This document shows positions 36,201 through 44,959 of a stretch of 64,000 nt of DNA, one piece after another. Source of the stretch: an uncultured Alphaproteobacteria bacterium (GTDB lineage: Bacteria; Pseudomonadota; Alphaproteobacteria; RF32; CAG-239); the NCBI GenBank assembly GCA_902464275.1, contig CABQIK010000006.1, positions 1 through 64,000 of the forward strand, given 5' to 3'. A program made the position numbers and the translations under genes. Positions within the stretch are counted from its first letter, which is position 1; each line of letters begins with the position of its first letter. The notes beneath the pieces were generated by a model. It made no database searches and was not told where the DNA came from. It saw only the letters and a program-made list of their open reading frames with translations.

Positions 36201-37388
36201 ATTGCCATTGTTCGCCGCAACTATGACGCCCGCTTAAAAGCTATGCTCACCGGTCAAACCGTTGTAGATGCTCCGAAGGGCATTGATAAAAAGGCAACTT
36301 TAACCGCTGAAATGCTTGATACAATTCCGTCATCACAGTGGCGCAAGATTGTAGTTAAAGATGAAGCGATTATGGCTCAGATTGAAGAGTTCTCCGCTGC
36401 GTTTGACGCTCGTGTTGCCAAAGTTCAGGCTCACTTTGATGATAAAGTTGAAAAAGTTCAACGAGGTGATGACCTGCTTCCGGGCGTGTTGAAAATGGTT
36501 AAAGTATTTATTGCTACCAAACGTAAAATGCAAACCGGTGATAAAATGGCCGGTCGTCACGGTAACAAAGGTACTGTATCACGCGTTCTGCCGCTTGAAG
36601 ATATGCCGTATATGGAAGACGGTACTCCGGTTGACATTGTGCTCAACCCGCTCGGCGTGCCTTCGCGTATGAACGTGGGACAAATTTTGGAAACTCACTT
36701 GGGTTGGGCTGCCAAAGAGCTCGGCAAACAATTAAACGAGATGTGCGAGCAGTACAAAAAAGGTGAGAAAACCATTGACGAGCTTAACGCCCGTTTGAAG
36801 GAAATTTACGGTGAAAAACAGTATAAAGCTGAAATTGAGCCGATGAATGAACCTGAAAAAATGGAACTTATTTCTAACCTTAAAAACGGTATTCCGATGG
36901 CAACTCCGGTATTTGACGGCGCCAGCGGCGATGATATTAACCGTATGCTTACGATGGCAGGTTTGCCGACTTCAGGTCAGATTGACTTGTATGACGGTCG
37001 TACCGGTGAAAAATTTGATCGTAAAGTTACCGTCGGTATCATTTACATGATTAAATTGCACCACATCGTTGATGAAAAAATGCACGCTCGTTCGGTTGGT
37101 CCGTACAGCCTTGTTACTCAGCAGCCGCTCGGCGGTAAAGCTCAGTTCGGCGGACAACGTTTCGGTGAAATGGAGGTTTGGGCATTGCAAGCTTACGGTG
37201 CCGCTTACACCTTGCAAGAAATGTTGACGGTTAAATCCGATGACGTAAACGGCCGTACCAAGGTTTATGAAGCCATTGTCCGCGGTGAAGACACCTTTGA
37301 CACCGGTGTTCCTGAATCATTCAACGTTTTGGTAAAAGAAATGAAGTCTTTGTGCCTGAATGTTGAAATGTTGAACGAAGAAGTTTAA
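33222..37388 (+). CDS. rpoB: RNA polymerase subunit beta
   Basis: This is a catalytic subunit of RNA polymerase. Canonical stretches are visible: the rifampicin-pocket region FFGSSQLSQFMDQNNPLSE, then HKRRLSALGPGGL and ETPEGPNIGLI, and near the C-terminus GGKAQFGGQRFGEMEVWAL. The start is ATG 33222 (MKESYTSKRRVRKNFGKID, 1388 residues) behind AAAAGGAT; an in-frame extension of 14 codons lacks support. Codons are strongly biased, as expected for a highly expressed gene. rpoC follows after 20 bases. Confidence 0.98.
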   Translation: MKESYTSKRRVRKNFGKIDSVIDMPSLIEVQTGSYSSFINNVDAYGQHCEFGLEEVFKSIFPIKDFSGNGELEFVKYELEEPKYDVDECIKRDMTYAAPIKATLRLVVWDIDEATGAKSVHDIKEQDVYMGDIPLMTDKGTFIFNGTERVVVSQMHRSPGVFFDHDKGKTMSSGKYLFAARVIPYRGSWLDFEFDAKDLIYARIDRRRKLPVTSILYSLYSKETEARLKAGEKVPAEEIKGMDKEEILNYFYDADEYVASKKGWKVKFNPERMKGVKFDFDLVDAKTGKTVWEQGKKITPRTAAKLAEGGLEYYQVAKEQLYGKFLAKAAVVAKTGEVVADAGAELNEEVLGKIADAKINELSVLYIDGVNVGPYIRNTLEADKNHCREEALLDIYRVMRPGEPATLDASYHLFKDLFFDGERYDLSSVGRVKMNLALDIPFEEAPDTYRTLRKDDILRIVKHMIELRDGKGEVDDIDHLGNRRVRSVGELMENQYRMGLLRMERAIREKMSAEVLNNVKPQDLVNAKPIASVIREFFGSSQLSQFMDQNNPLSEITHKRRLSALGPGGLSRDRAGFEVRDVHPTHYGRICPIETPEGPNIGLINSLATYARINKYGFIECPYRKVIDGVVTKDVVYLSADEEGKYIIAEANAKVNDDGRFANDMIACRKAGEVIYAAPADINLIDVSPKQLVSVATALIPFLENDDANRALMGSNMQRQGVPLLRSEAPLVGTGIEATVAKDSGATLVAKYDGVVDSVDANRIVIRSDDQHANDVGVEIYRLQKFRRSNQNTCINQVPLVKVGDKIKAGDIIADGPCTEMGELALGKNVLVAFMPWNGLNYEDAILLSERISRDDVLTSLHIEEFEVMARDTKLGQEEITRDIPNVGEEALRNLDEAGIVYIGAEVKAGDILVGKVTPKGESPVTPEEKLLRAIFGEKASDVRDTSLRVQPGIEGVVVDVHVFSRRGVEKDERALSIEQHEISQLAKERDDEIAIVRRNYDARLKAMLTGQTVVDAPKGIDKKATLTAEMLDTIPSSQWRKIVVKDEAIMAQIEEFSAAFDARVAKVQAHFDDKVEKVQRGDDLLPGVLKMVKVFIATKRKMQTGDKMAGRHGNKGTVSRVLPLEDMPYMEDGTPVDIVLNPLGVPSRMNVGQILETHLGWAAKELGKQLNEMCEQYKKGEKTIDELNARLKEIYGEKQYKAEIEPMNEPEKMELISNLKNGIPMATPVFDGASGDDINRMLTMAGLPTSGQIDLYDGRTGEKFDRKVTVGIIYMIKLHHIVDEKMHARSVGPYSLVTQQPLGGKAQFGGQRFGEMEVWALQAYGAAYTLQEMLTVKSDDVNGRTKVYEAIVRGEDTFDTGVPESFNVLVKEMKSLCLNVEMLNEEV

Positions 37389-37408
37389 GGATAAGGAGTT
37401 TAATAATA

Positions 37409-40400
37409 ATGAATGATGTAATGAAATTTTTTGGTCAGCAGCCGGCTGAAGAGAGCTTTGATGAAATCAAAATCTCTATTGCTTCTCCTGAACAAATTCG
37501 TTCATGGTCATACGGCGAAGTTAAAAAGCCTGAAACCATTAACTATCGTACCTTTAAGCCGGAACGCGACGGTTTGTTCTGCGCCCGTATTTTTGGTCCG
37601 GTAAAAGACTATGAATGCTTGTGCGGTAAATACAAAAGAATGAAATATCGCGGCATCGTTTGCGAAAAGTGCGGCGTTGAAGTTACGCTTTCCAAAGTTC
37701 GTCGTGAAAGAATGGGCCATATTGAACTGGCTGCGCCGGTTGCCCATATTTGGTTCTTAAAGTCTTTGCCGAGCCGTATTTCAATGCTCACCGATATTCC
37801 GATGAAGTCATTGGAAAGAGTTTTGTACTTTGAAAGCTACATCGTAATTGAGCCGGGGTTGACTGACTTAACCGTTAATCAGCTCTTGAGCGAAGACGAG
37901 TATTTAGACGCTTTGGATAAGTACGGCGAAGACGCCTTCCGCGCCGGCATCGGCGCTGAAGCTCTGCGCGAAATTTTGGCTAACATTGATTTGGAAGCCG
38001 AACGCGCTAGCATGCGTGCCGAATTAAAAGAAACCAATTCTGAAGCTAAACGCAAAAAGTTGGTTAAACGCTTAAAGATTGTTGAATCGTTTATTGAATC
38101 CAACACCAAGCCGGAATGGATGATTTTAACCGTTCTGCCGGTTATTCCGCCGGAGTTGCGTCCGTTGGTTCCGTTGGATGGCGGCCGTTTTGCCACCTCT
38201 GACTTAAACGATTTGTATCGCCGTGTTATTAACCGTAACAACCGCTTAAAACGTTTGCTTGAATTGCACGCTCCGGACATTATCGTTCGTAATGAGAAGA
38301 GAATGCTGCAAGAATCCGTTGATGCTTTGTTTGATAACGGCCGCCGCGCTCGCGCCATTACCGGCACTAGCAAACGTCCGCTTAAATCTTTGTCAGATAT
38401 GCTCAAAGGTAAACAAGGTCGTTTCCGTCAAAACTTGTTAGGTAAACGTGTTGACTACTCCGGCCGTTCGGTTATTACCGTTGGTCCTGAACTCAAACTG
38501 CAACAGTGCGGTTTGCCTAAAAAGATGGCGCTTGAGTTGTTTAAGCCGTTTGTATATTCAAAACTTGAATTATACGGTCACGCAACCACCATTAAAGCCG
38601 CCAAACGCATGGTTGAAAAAGAACGTCCGGAAGTATGGGATATCTTGGAAGAAGTTATTCGCGAGCACCCTGTGCTGTTAAACCGCGCGCCGACTTTGCA
38701 CCGCTTGGGTATTCAGGCGTTTGAGCCGGTATTGGTTGAAGGTAAAGCTATTCACTTGCATCCGTTGGTATGTACCGCGTTCAACGCCGACTTTGATGGT
38801 GACCAAATGGCTGTTCACGTCCCGCTTTCGTTGGAATCTCAACTTGAAGCCCGCGTGCTGATGATGTCAACCAACAACATTTTGTCACCGGCTTCAGGTA
38901 AACCGATTATCGTGCCTTCACAAGATATGGTGCTTGGTATTTACTACCTTACTTATGACGCAGACGGCGTTACCGGTGAGGGCAGCATTTATGCCGACGC
39001 CGATGAAGTTATGTTAGCGTTAAATGCCAAAGTTGTTGATTTGCACGCTAAAATCAAATGCCGTATGGAATATGTTGATGACAACGGCGAAACCAAGTAC
39101 GGTTTGGTTGATACCACACCGGGACGTATTATCGTTTCCGATATTTTGCCGAAAAACCCGCACATTCCGTTCTCATTGGTAAACCGCTTGATTAAAAAGA
39201 AAGAAATTTCTGAAATCATTGATACCGTATATCGTCATTGTGGTCAAAAAGAAACCTGCATCATGGTTGATAAAATCATGACTTTGGGCTTCACCAATGC
39301 TTGCAAGGCCGGTATTTCATTCGGTAAAGATGACTTGATTGTGCCTGATGCCAAGAAAGAACTCATTGCCGAAACCACCAAGCAGGTTAAAGAGTTTGAA
39401 CAGCAGTATCAAAACGGTTTGATTACCAAGGGCGAAAAATACAACAAAGTTGTTGATATTTGGGCAGCTTGCACCGATAAAATTGCTGATGAAATGATGA
39501 AAAATATTTCAAAAACCGAGCATGGCTACATCAACTCCGTATACATGATGGCTCACTCCGGTGCGCGTGGTTCTGCCGCTCAAATGCGTCAGCTTGCCGG
39601 TATGCGTGGTTTGATGGCAAAACCGAGCGGTGAAATTATTGAACAACCGATTATTTCAAACTTTAAAGAAGGTTTGACCGTGTCGGAATACTTCAACTCC
39701 ACCCACGGTGCTCGTAAAGGTTTGGCCGATACCGCGTTAAAGACCGCTAACTCCGGTTACTTAACCCGTCGTTTGGTTGACGTTGCTCAAGATGTTGTTG
39801 TTACTGAAACCGATTGCGGAACCGAGCGCGGCATTATTGTTCGTCCAGTTGTTGACGGCGGTAACGTTATTGTTTCAATCGGCGATCGTATTTTGGGTCG
39901 TACCATTCAAGAAGATATTGTTCACCCTGAAACCGGCGAAGTTTTGGTTAAAAAAGGCAGACTTATTGATGAAAACGACGCTGAATTGGTTGAAAAGGCA
40001 GGTGTTGAACAGGTTAAAATCCGTTCGGTATTAACCTGTGAATCTGAGCACGGTGTTTGCGCCGCATGTTACGGTCGCGATTTGGCTCGCGGTACTCCGG
40101 TTAACGTTGGTGAAGCTGTCGGTGTTATTGCCGCTCAGTCCATCGGTGAACCCGGTACCCAACTTACCATGAGAACCTTCCACATTGGTGGTGCGGCTTC
40201 AAAGTCAGCTGAACAGTCCAGTGTTGAAGTTCCGTTTGCCGGCGTATTAAAGCTTGAAAACAAGCATACTGTCACCAACTCTGATGGTCACTTGATTGTT
40301 TTATCACGTAACTGCGAGATTGTAATTTCTGACTCGCAAGGTCGTGAAAAATCACGTCACCACGTACCGTACGGTACCAAGATTTTGGTTGAAGAAGGCA

Positions 40401-41596
40401 CCAAAGTTAAAAAAGGTCAGAAAGTGGCAGAATGGGATCCGTTCACTATTCCGGTAATTTCAGAAAAAGCCGGTGTTGCCCAGTTGGTTGACCTTATCAA
40501 CAACGTTTCGGTTAAAGAAAACATGGATGAAACAACCGGTATCGTTTCAAAAGTTGTGATTGATTGGCAGTCCGCTTCTTCAGCCAATGCTTCATTAAAA
40601 CCGAGCATTGTGTTGAAAGACGCCAAAGGCAAAGCCGTAAACTTTGACAACGGTAAAGAAGCTCGTTATTACCTGTCGGTTGACGCGGTATTAAACGTTG
40701 ATAACGGCTCTGAAATTAAAGTCGGTGACGTTATCGCCCGTATTCCGAGAGAAAGCTCCAAAACCAAAGATATTACCGGTGGTTTGCCGCGTGTTGCCGA
40801 GTTGTTTGAAGCTCGTCACCCGAAGGATCAGGCCATTATTTCCGATACTGACGGTATGGTAGAATTTGGTAAAGACTATAAAGCTAAACAGCGCATTATG
40901 GTTGTTCCGGCCAAAGGCGAACCGATTGAATACTTGATTCCTAAGGGACGTCACTTGGTTGTTCAAGACGGCGACATCGTTAAAAAAGGCGATATGCTGG
41001 TTGAAGGCACTCCGGCTCCGCATGATATTTTGCGCGTGTTGGGTGTTGAAAAATTAGCCGAATACCTGGTTAAAGAAGTTCAAGACGTATACCGTCTGCA
41101 AGGCGTTAAAATTAACGACAAGCACATTGAAGTTATCGTTTCGCAAATGTTGAGAAAAGTTGAAATTACCGTTCCGGGTGACACAACCTTCTTAGTCGGC
41201 GAACAGGTTGACCGTGATGTGTTTGAAGAAGAAAACGCTAAGGTTTTGGCTGAAAACGGCACTCCGGCTCAGGCTGATCCGGTTCTGCTTGGTATTACCA
41301 AAGCTTCATTGCAGACCAAGTCGTTTATTTCTGCGGCATCATTCCAAGAAACAACTCGTGTCTTGACTGAAGCAGCCGTATCCGGCAAAGTTGATCACTT
41401 AACCGGCTTAAAAGAAAACGTTATCGTCGGTCGTTTAATTCCGGCCGGTACCGGTACGGTATTGCGTTCGCTTAAACGCGTTGCCGCTCAAAATGATAAA
41501 GAAATTTTGGCTCAACGTGAAGCAAACAGCAACGAACAAATTGAGCATAATGCTGAAACTCCGGCTCCCGCAGCTGAAGAAACTCCGGCAGAATAG
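37409..41596 (+). CDS. rpoC: RNA polymerase subunit beta'
   Basis: This is a catalytic subunit of RNA polymerase, 1395 residues. The N-terminal zinc site (CLCGKYKRMKYRGIVCEKC) and the catalytic-magnesium motif NADFDGDQM are present. A second zinc site lies at CESEHGVCAACYGRD. The start has AAGGAG 11-12 bases upstream. The last ~30 residues are Ala/Glu/Pro-rich. A perfect terminator follows at 41613-41646. Confidence 0.98.
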   Translation: MNDVMKFFGQQPAEESFDEIKISIASPEQIRSWSYGEVKKPETINYRTFKPERDGLFCARIFGPVKDYECLCGKYKRMKYRGIVCEKCGVEVTLSKVRRERMGHIELAAPVAHIWFLKSLPSRISMLTDIPMKSLERVLYFESYIVIEPGLTDLTVNQLLSEDEYLDALDKYGEDAFRAGIGAEALREILANIDLEAERASMRAELKETNSEAKRKKLVKRLKIVESFIESNTKPEWMILTVLPVIPPELRPLVPLDGGRFATSDLNDLYRRVINRNNRLKRLLELHAPDIIVRNEKRMLQESVDALFDNGRRARAITGTSKRPLKSLSDMLKGKQGRFRQNLLGKRVDYSGRSVITVGPELKLQQCGLPKKMALELFKPFVYSKLELYGHATTIKAAKRMVEKERPEVWDILEEVIREHPVLLNRAPTLHRLGIQAFEPVLVEGKAIHLHPLVCTAFNADFDGDQMAVHVPLSLESQLEARVLMMSTNNILSPASGKPIIVPSQDMVLGIYYLTYDADGVTGEGSIYADADEVMLALNAKVVDLHAKIKCRMEYVDDNGETKYGLVDTTPGRIIVSDILPKNPHIPFSLVNRLIKKKEISEIIDTVYRHCGQKETCIMVDKIMTLGFTNACKAGISFGKDDLIVPDAKKELIAETTKQVKEFEQQYQNGLITKGEKYNKVVDIWAACTDKIADEMMKNISKTEHGYINSVYMMAHSGARGSAAQMRQLAGMRGLMAKPSGEIIEQPIISNFKEGLTVSEYFNSTHGARKGLADTALKTANSGYLTRRLVDVAQDVVVTETDCGTERGIIVRPVVDGGNVIVSIGDRILGRTIQEDIVHPETGEVLVKKGRLIDENDAELVEKAGVEQVKIRSVLTCESEHGVCAACYGRDLARGTPVNVGEAVGVIAAQSIGEPGTQLTMRTFHIGGAASKSAEQSSVEVPFAGVLKLENKHTVTNSDGHLIVLSRNCEIVISDSQGREKSRHHVPYGTKILVEEGTKVKKGQKVAEWDPFTIPVISEKAGVAQLVDLINNVSVKENMDETTGIVSKVVIDWQSASSANASLKPSIVLKDAKGKAVNFDNGKEARYYLSVDAVLNVDNGSEIKVGDVIARIPRESSKTKDITGGLPRVAELFEARHPKDQAIISDTDGMVEFGKDYKAKQRIMVVPAKGEPIEYLIPKGRHLVVQDGDIVKKGDMLVEGTPAPHDILRVLGVEKLAEYLVKEVQDVYRLQGVKINDKHIEVIVSQMLRKVEITVPGDTTFLVGEQVDRDVFEEENAKVLAENGTPAQADPVLLGITKASLQTKSFISAASFQETTRVLTEAAVSGKVDHLTGLKENVIVGRLIPAGTGTVLRSLKRVAAQNDKEILAQREANSNEQIEHNAETPAPAAEETPAE

Positions 41597-41612
41597 CTTA
41601 AATTAGCAACTA

Positions 41613-41646
41613 AAAACCCTCGCTTTAGCAATAAGGCGAGGGTTTT
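41613..41646 (+). terminator. Terminator after rpoC (same sequence as after rplL)
   Basis: AAAACCCTCGC pairs with GCGAGGGTTTT around TTTAGCAATAAG. The same hairpin, loop included, recurs at 49781-49813 after rplL. It works in both directions and also ends the convergent pilin-like gene. Confidence 0.9.
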
Positions 41647-41665
41647 AGTTTGGTTGAAAATAAGT

Positions 41666-42280
41666 TTATAAATTCATCTGATAATAAAAAGCGCAGCTAT
41701 CTTTGTCTTCACAAACGGTGCAATAATCTTCCATTTCCGCGACGGTTAAATCTTTAAGGCATTTAAGCCCTGAATGGCAAACCGCGTCGCCGTAAATAAT
41801 GTGAGGTGAGGCGCTTTCGCTCCCCTTAACGGTTTCAAACTTGGTACGTAACAGCTGTTCTCTTTTGGCTTTGGCAATAGTGAACAGATTCGTGCACGAT
41901 TCTTTTTGCCCTTTGTTTAAGTATAGTACAAACTCAAAAACATAATCACCGTCAGAGGAATAGTTTACAGGAACAACCGTAGTGCCAAAAACATCAAATA
42001 TGGCATCATTACGATTTTCCCGTATCATTTCTTGCGGGATAACGTTTAATTTTTTAAATAAAGGTATCAGATTGCCGGTAATACTGGCTCTTGAGCGCTT
42101 TAATTCATCTAAATGAATATTGACATAGTCTAAAATTGAGCCGATTTGCTCCGTTTGCTTGTTGAGCTTATATTTCGTCATCGCTTTGCTATAACCGCTA
42201 ATAGCTCCGACCGACAAAACACCGATAATGGCCAAAACTCCCAACATCTCCACCATACTGCGTCCATTTTCTGATTTCAT
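41666..42280 (-). CDS. Type IV pilin-like protein (subfamily II)
   Basis: This is a 204-residue protein with leader MKSENG, mature RSMVE and a hydrophobic helix, then QTEQIGSILDYVNIHLD. The motif CTNLFTIAKAKREQL is shared with the gene at 49832, and the C-terminus has CLKDLTVAEMEDYCTVCEDKDSC. The two genes are the closest pair in the family. The start is ATG 42280 behind AGGAG; the six-codon extension begins inside the hairpin. It converges on rpoC. Confidence 0.8.
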   Translation of the reverse strand: MKSENGRSMVEMLGVLAIIGVLSVGAISGYSKAMTKYKLNKQTEQIGSILDYVNIHLDELKRSRASITGNLIPLFKKLNVIPQEMIRENRNDAIFDVFGTTVVPVNYSSDGDYVFEFVLYLNKGQKESCTNLFTIAKAKREQLLRTKFETVKGSESASPHIIYGDAVCHSGLKCLKDLTVAEMEDYCTVCEDKDSCAFYYQMNL

Positions 42281-42374
42281 AATAAAAAATCTCCTCAAAT
42301 TATTGCATTTAAGAAGATTTTAGCTCGCGTTTTTTTTTGCAATATTTACGAGTCTGCGCTGTGTATAAGTTGTA
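42281..42374 (-). promoter_or_regulatory. Pilin-cassette leader, copy 5
   Basis: TTATACACA lies at 42368-42360, then TTGC plus 9 A, then the 15-bp hairpin at 42321-42286 burying AGGAG, with the same arms as copy 1 and loop GCAATA. Confidence 0.75.
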
Positions 42375-42392
42375 ATTATAGCCGCAATTTAA

Positions 42393-42595
42393 AATTCCCC
42401 TCTATGGAGTGTACCGGCCTTTTAAAATTCCCATCCTGAGGAGGGGTGCCGAAGGCGGGGTGGTTATTGCACTGTTTTGCAACAGGCTAAATGTTTGTTT
42501 TAGATTATAAAAAGCGTAAATTAAGTATACTTTCCTACCTTATATTTTCACCACCCCGTCGGCTATCGCCGCCACCCCTCCTCAGGAGTGGAATT
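42393..42595. repeat. MITE-like element, copy C, with extra left arm
   Basis: The core is 42426-42595 (170 bp) with inverted-repeat ends. An additional left-arm fragment lies at 42393-42425, as in copies B and D. The centre is more diverged than in A and B. A stray leader-like TGTGCATAAGTTGTA follows at 42604-42618. Confidence 0.7.
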
Positions 42596-42636
42596 TTTGC
42601 CGCTGTGCATAAGTTGTAGGCTTTTAAAACAAAACA

Positions 42637-42661
42637 CCTCCGCACTTTAGCAATGCGGAGG
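42637..42661 (-). terminator. Probable terminator of the SH3 gene
   Basis: On the minus strand CCTCCGCA pairs with TGCGGAGG, followed by TGTTTTGTTTT. It lies about 120 bases beyond the gene's stop. Confidence 0.6.
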
Positions 42662-42745
42662 CCAATTTTAGAAGATTTTTGTATGAATTAAATACAGATA
42701 CACTTATAACACGGATTCTTTAATTTGCAAGAGATATATAAAAAG

Positions 42746-42765
42746 TTATACACATCTGTGGATAA
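42746..42765. promoter_or_regulatory. Inverted pair of DnaA-box-like nonamers
   Basis: TTATACACA (42746-42754) and, on the other strand, TTATCCACA (42765-42757) are two bases apart. Both fit the DnaA-box consensus TTATNCACA, the second being the strong form. An AT-rich stretch (about 42665-42745) lies beside them, and another TTATGCACA at 42612-42604. They lie in the 3' untranslated part of the SH3 gene. Function is unknown. Confidence 0.5.
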
Positions 42766-42777
42766 GTTATACCTCTG

Positions 42778-43281
42778 TTAATTTACATTCTCGTTATTAT
42801 AAACGCCGAATAAAATATTTTTCGGCACCCAGCCTTCAATCGTGTTAAATTTAATCAAGCAAAATTCTTTATTTTTGCGGCATTGCTTAATTTCGCCGAT
42901 AACACCGTCTTCAACTTTGGCAATGACTTTGGACTGATAGTTATCATCATTGTAAATATTGTTTTCGCCGAGGTTCATCACCCGCACAAAGCGCCGGCCG
43001 GTGAGCATGCTTTTATGCACCCACGATTCGGAACCTTCCCAGTCTTTTATTTGACGCCACAAACCAAACTCGTTGATAATTTCAACCGGAGCGCCTTTTT
43101 GCCGATAAATCCACTCAATCGGATACTTGGTGTCAGGACCCGAACGCCCGTTAATCGGTTCGGAACGCAATGAAGCCATACGCGGCAGATTAAGCCCGCT
43201 TTCACTGGAATCGGCGGTTTCGGCGCCGGCAACGGAAACAGACATTATCAAGGCGATAATAGCTGTAAATAATGTTTTCAT
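42778..43281 (-). CDS. Secreted SH3-like domain protein
   Basis: This is a 167-residue periplasmic or secreted protein. The signal peptide (1-20) ends VSVAGAE. Two bacterial SH3-like modules follow (about 35-95, with NGRSGPDTKYPIEWIYRQKGAPVEI region; 100-160). Such domains bind peptidoglycan or proteins; the precise role is unknown. The start is ATG 43281 behind AAGGAAA; a six-codon extension is less likely. It is divergent from the M20 peptidase gene across about 76 bases. Confidence 0.8.
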   Translation of the reverse strand: MKTLFTAIIALIMSVSVAGAETADSSESGLNLPRMASLRSEPINGRSGPDTKYPIEWIYRQKGAPVEIINEFGLWRQIKDWEGSESWVHKSMLTGRRFVRVMNLGENNIYNDDNYQSKVIAKVEDGVIGEIKQCRKNKEFCLIKFNTIEGWVPKNILFGVYNNENVN

Positions 43282-43357
43282 TTTATTTCCTTTTTGCAAA
43301 AAGTTGGCATATATTGTGGTTAATGTAGTTTAAGATAATAAAAAAAAGGTAAAAAAG

Positions 43358-44467
43358 ATGAATTTAATTGCCACTATTGAAGATATGATAAAATTTCGGA
43401 CTGAAACCGGCAACGGCGCTGAAATTGAAAAGTGTTTGACCTATATGCAAAACTTGGCGCAAAAAGCCGGCGCCAAAGTGCAAATTTGCCGTTATGATAA
43501 TGCATCGCCGGTGTTTTTTGCCGCCAATACCGATGCTTCGGATTATGATGTGCTGATATTGGGTCATACCGATGTGGTTCCGGCAACTGACGATATGTTT
43601 ACCCCGCGCACCGAAAATGGCAGAATGTATGGGCGCGGAACGTTGGACATGAAGTCTTTTGCCGTGGTGGCGTTAAATTCGCTTTTATATGTTTTGGAGC
43701 ATAAATTGCCGCTTAAATTCGGGGTTATTCTTTCCACCGATGAGGAAAAAGGCAGTAAAAGCACTGATGCTTTTATGGATTCGCACCAAAATTTAAGCGC
43801 CAAACTGGTGCTTGACAATGATGTCGGCGGCGATATTACCAAAATTATTTTGCGCTGTAAAAATCCGGTATTTGTAAAATTAATTGCGGAAGGCGAGGCG
43901 GCGCACGGCTCCACCCCGTGGTTGGGGCAAGATGCCAATGAGCGCTTGTTTAACACATGGCAAAAAATTCGCCGAATTTATCCGGCATATTCCAAAGATA
44001 AGCCCATGCCGCAAAACACATGGATTGATACCGTGCATTTTGCCACTATGGCGGGCGGCGAGGTTTCAAACGTTATCGCCTCGCACGCTGAAGCGCTGCT
44101 TGATTTCCGCCTTGTTGAAACTTCATCGGTTGCGGAGCTGTGCCGCAATTTGGATAAATGTATGGAAACGGGCGTCAGCTATAAAATTGTATCGTCATCA
44201 ACGCCGGTGGTAATGTCTGAAGATAATCCGGTTATTTTAGCCTATAAAAATTTGGCGGAAGCGGAGCTTGGCAAAAAGGTTGAGTTTGAATACATCGGCG
44301 GCGCTACCGATTCGCGGGTTTTTGCCGAGCGCGGCTCAACCGTAATTATGCACTCCGGCAGCGGCGACGGCATGCATGCCCCCGGCGAATATGTTGAGCT
44401 TAAAAGCGTTGAGCAGTTGGCCGCTATTCAAATTAAGTTTTTGCAACAGTTGGCGGAGAACAAATAA
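43358..44467 (+). CDS. M20 family metallopeptidase (ArgE/DapE-like deacylase)
   Basis: This is a 369-residue zinc hydrolase of the M20 family. Metal ligands and catalytic residues are visible: His70 and Asp72 in GHTDVVP, the bridging Asp97 in GRGTLDMK, and the Glu129-Glu130 pair in STDEEKGS. A C-terminal His appears in SGDGMHAPGEYV. It most resembles ArgE or a DapE-like amidohydrolase, but the substrate cannot be decided. It forms an operon with luxS (1-base gap) and tag. Confidence 0.85.
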   Translation: MNLIATIEDMIKFRTETGNGAEIEKCLTYMQNLAQKAGAKVQICRYDNASPVFFAANTDASDYDVLILGHTDVVPATDDMFTPRTENGRMYGRGTLDMKSFAVVALNSLLYVLEHKLPLKFGVILSTDEEKGSKSTDAFMDSHQNLSAKLVLDNDVGGDITKIILRCKNPVFVKLIAEGEAAHGSTPWLGQDANERLFNTWQKIRRIYPAYSKDKPMPQNTWIDTVHFATMAGGEVSNVIASHAEALLDFRLVETSSVAELCRNLDKCMETGVSYKIVSSSTPVVMSEDNPVILAYKNLAEAELGKKVEFEYIGGATDSRVFAERGSTVIMHSGSGDGMHAPGEYVELKSVEQLAAIQIKFLQQLAENK

Positions 44468-44468
44468 A

Positions 44469-44948
44469 ATGGAAAAAATCGCAAGCTTTACCGTTAATCA
44501 TTTAACTTTGCAGCCGGGGGTTTATGTTTCGCGCCATGATAATTTTAACGGCGCGGATGTTACCACTTTTGACATCAGAATGACTCGCCCTAATTTTGAA
44601 CCGGTGATGAACACGGCAGAAATTCATACTATTGAGCACTTAGGCGCCACCTTTTTGCGCAATCACCCTGAATTTGGCAGTAAAATTGTGTACTTCGGCC
44701 CCATGGGCTGCCGCACCGGATTTTATATGCTGATTGCCGGTAAATATACCTCTGCGCAAATTGTGCCGCTTGTTAAAGAAATGTTTGCTTTTATGGCTGA
44801 TTTTAAGGGCGATGTTCCGGGAGCCTGCGCGCGTGATTGCGGCAATTTCCGTGATATGAATTTGCCGATGGCTAATTATTTGGCGGCTAAGTTTTTGCGC
44901 GAAGTGTTAAACAATATTGACGATTCGCGCTTGGTATACCCTGAATAA
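44469..44948 (+). CDS. luxS: S-ribosylhomocysteine lyase LuxS
   Basis: LuxS cleaves S-ribosylhomocysteine to homocysteine and DPD, the precursor of autoinducer-2, in the activated methyl cycle. The metal motif HTIEH is at 53-57, with the third ligand Cys124 in ARDCGN, and the catalytic Cys81 is in GPMGCRTGFY. The length is 159 residues. The start is ATG 44469, one base after the M20 stop. LuxS is uncommon in alphaproteobacteria, most of which use SAH hydrolase, so acquisition by transfer is plausible, though codon use is like the neighbours'. Confidence 0.95.
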   Translation: MEKIASFTVNHLTLQPGVYVSRHDNFNGADVTTFDIRMTRPNFEPVMNTAEIHTIEHLGATFLRNHPEFGSKIVYFGPMGCRTGFYMLIAGKYTSAQIVPLVKEMFAFMADFKGDVPGACARDCGNFRDMNLPMANYLAAKFLREVLNNIDDSRLVYPE

Positions 44949-44959
44949 CGGAGCGGAAT

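Noticed and set aside
42604..42765. Chromosomal replication origin
   Set aside because: Only three boxes, no dnaA or other origin-linked genes nearby, and similar single boxes occur in every pilin leader. Kept only as an observation.
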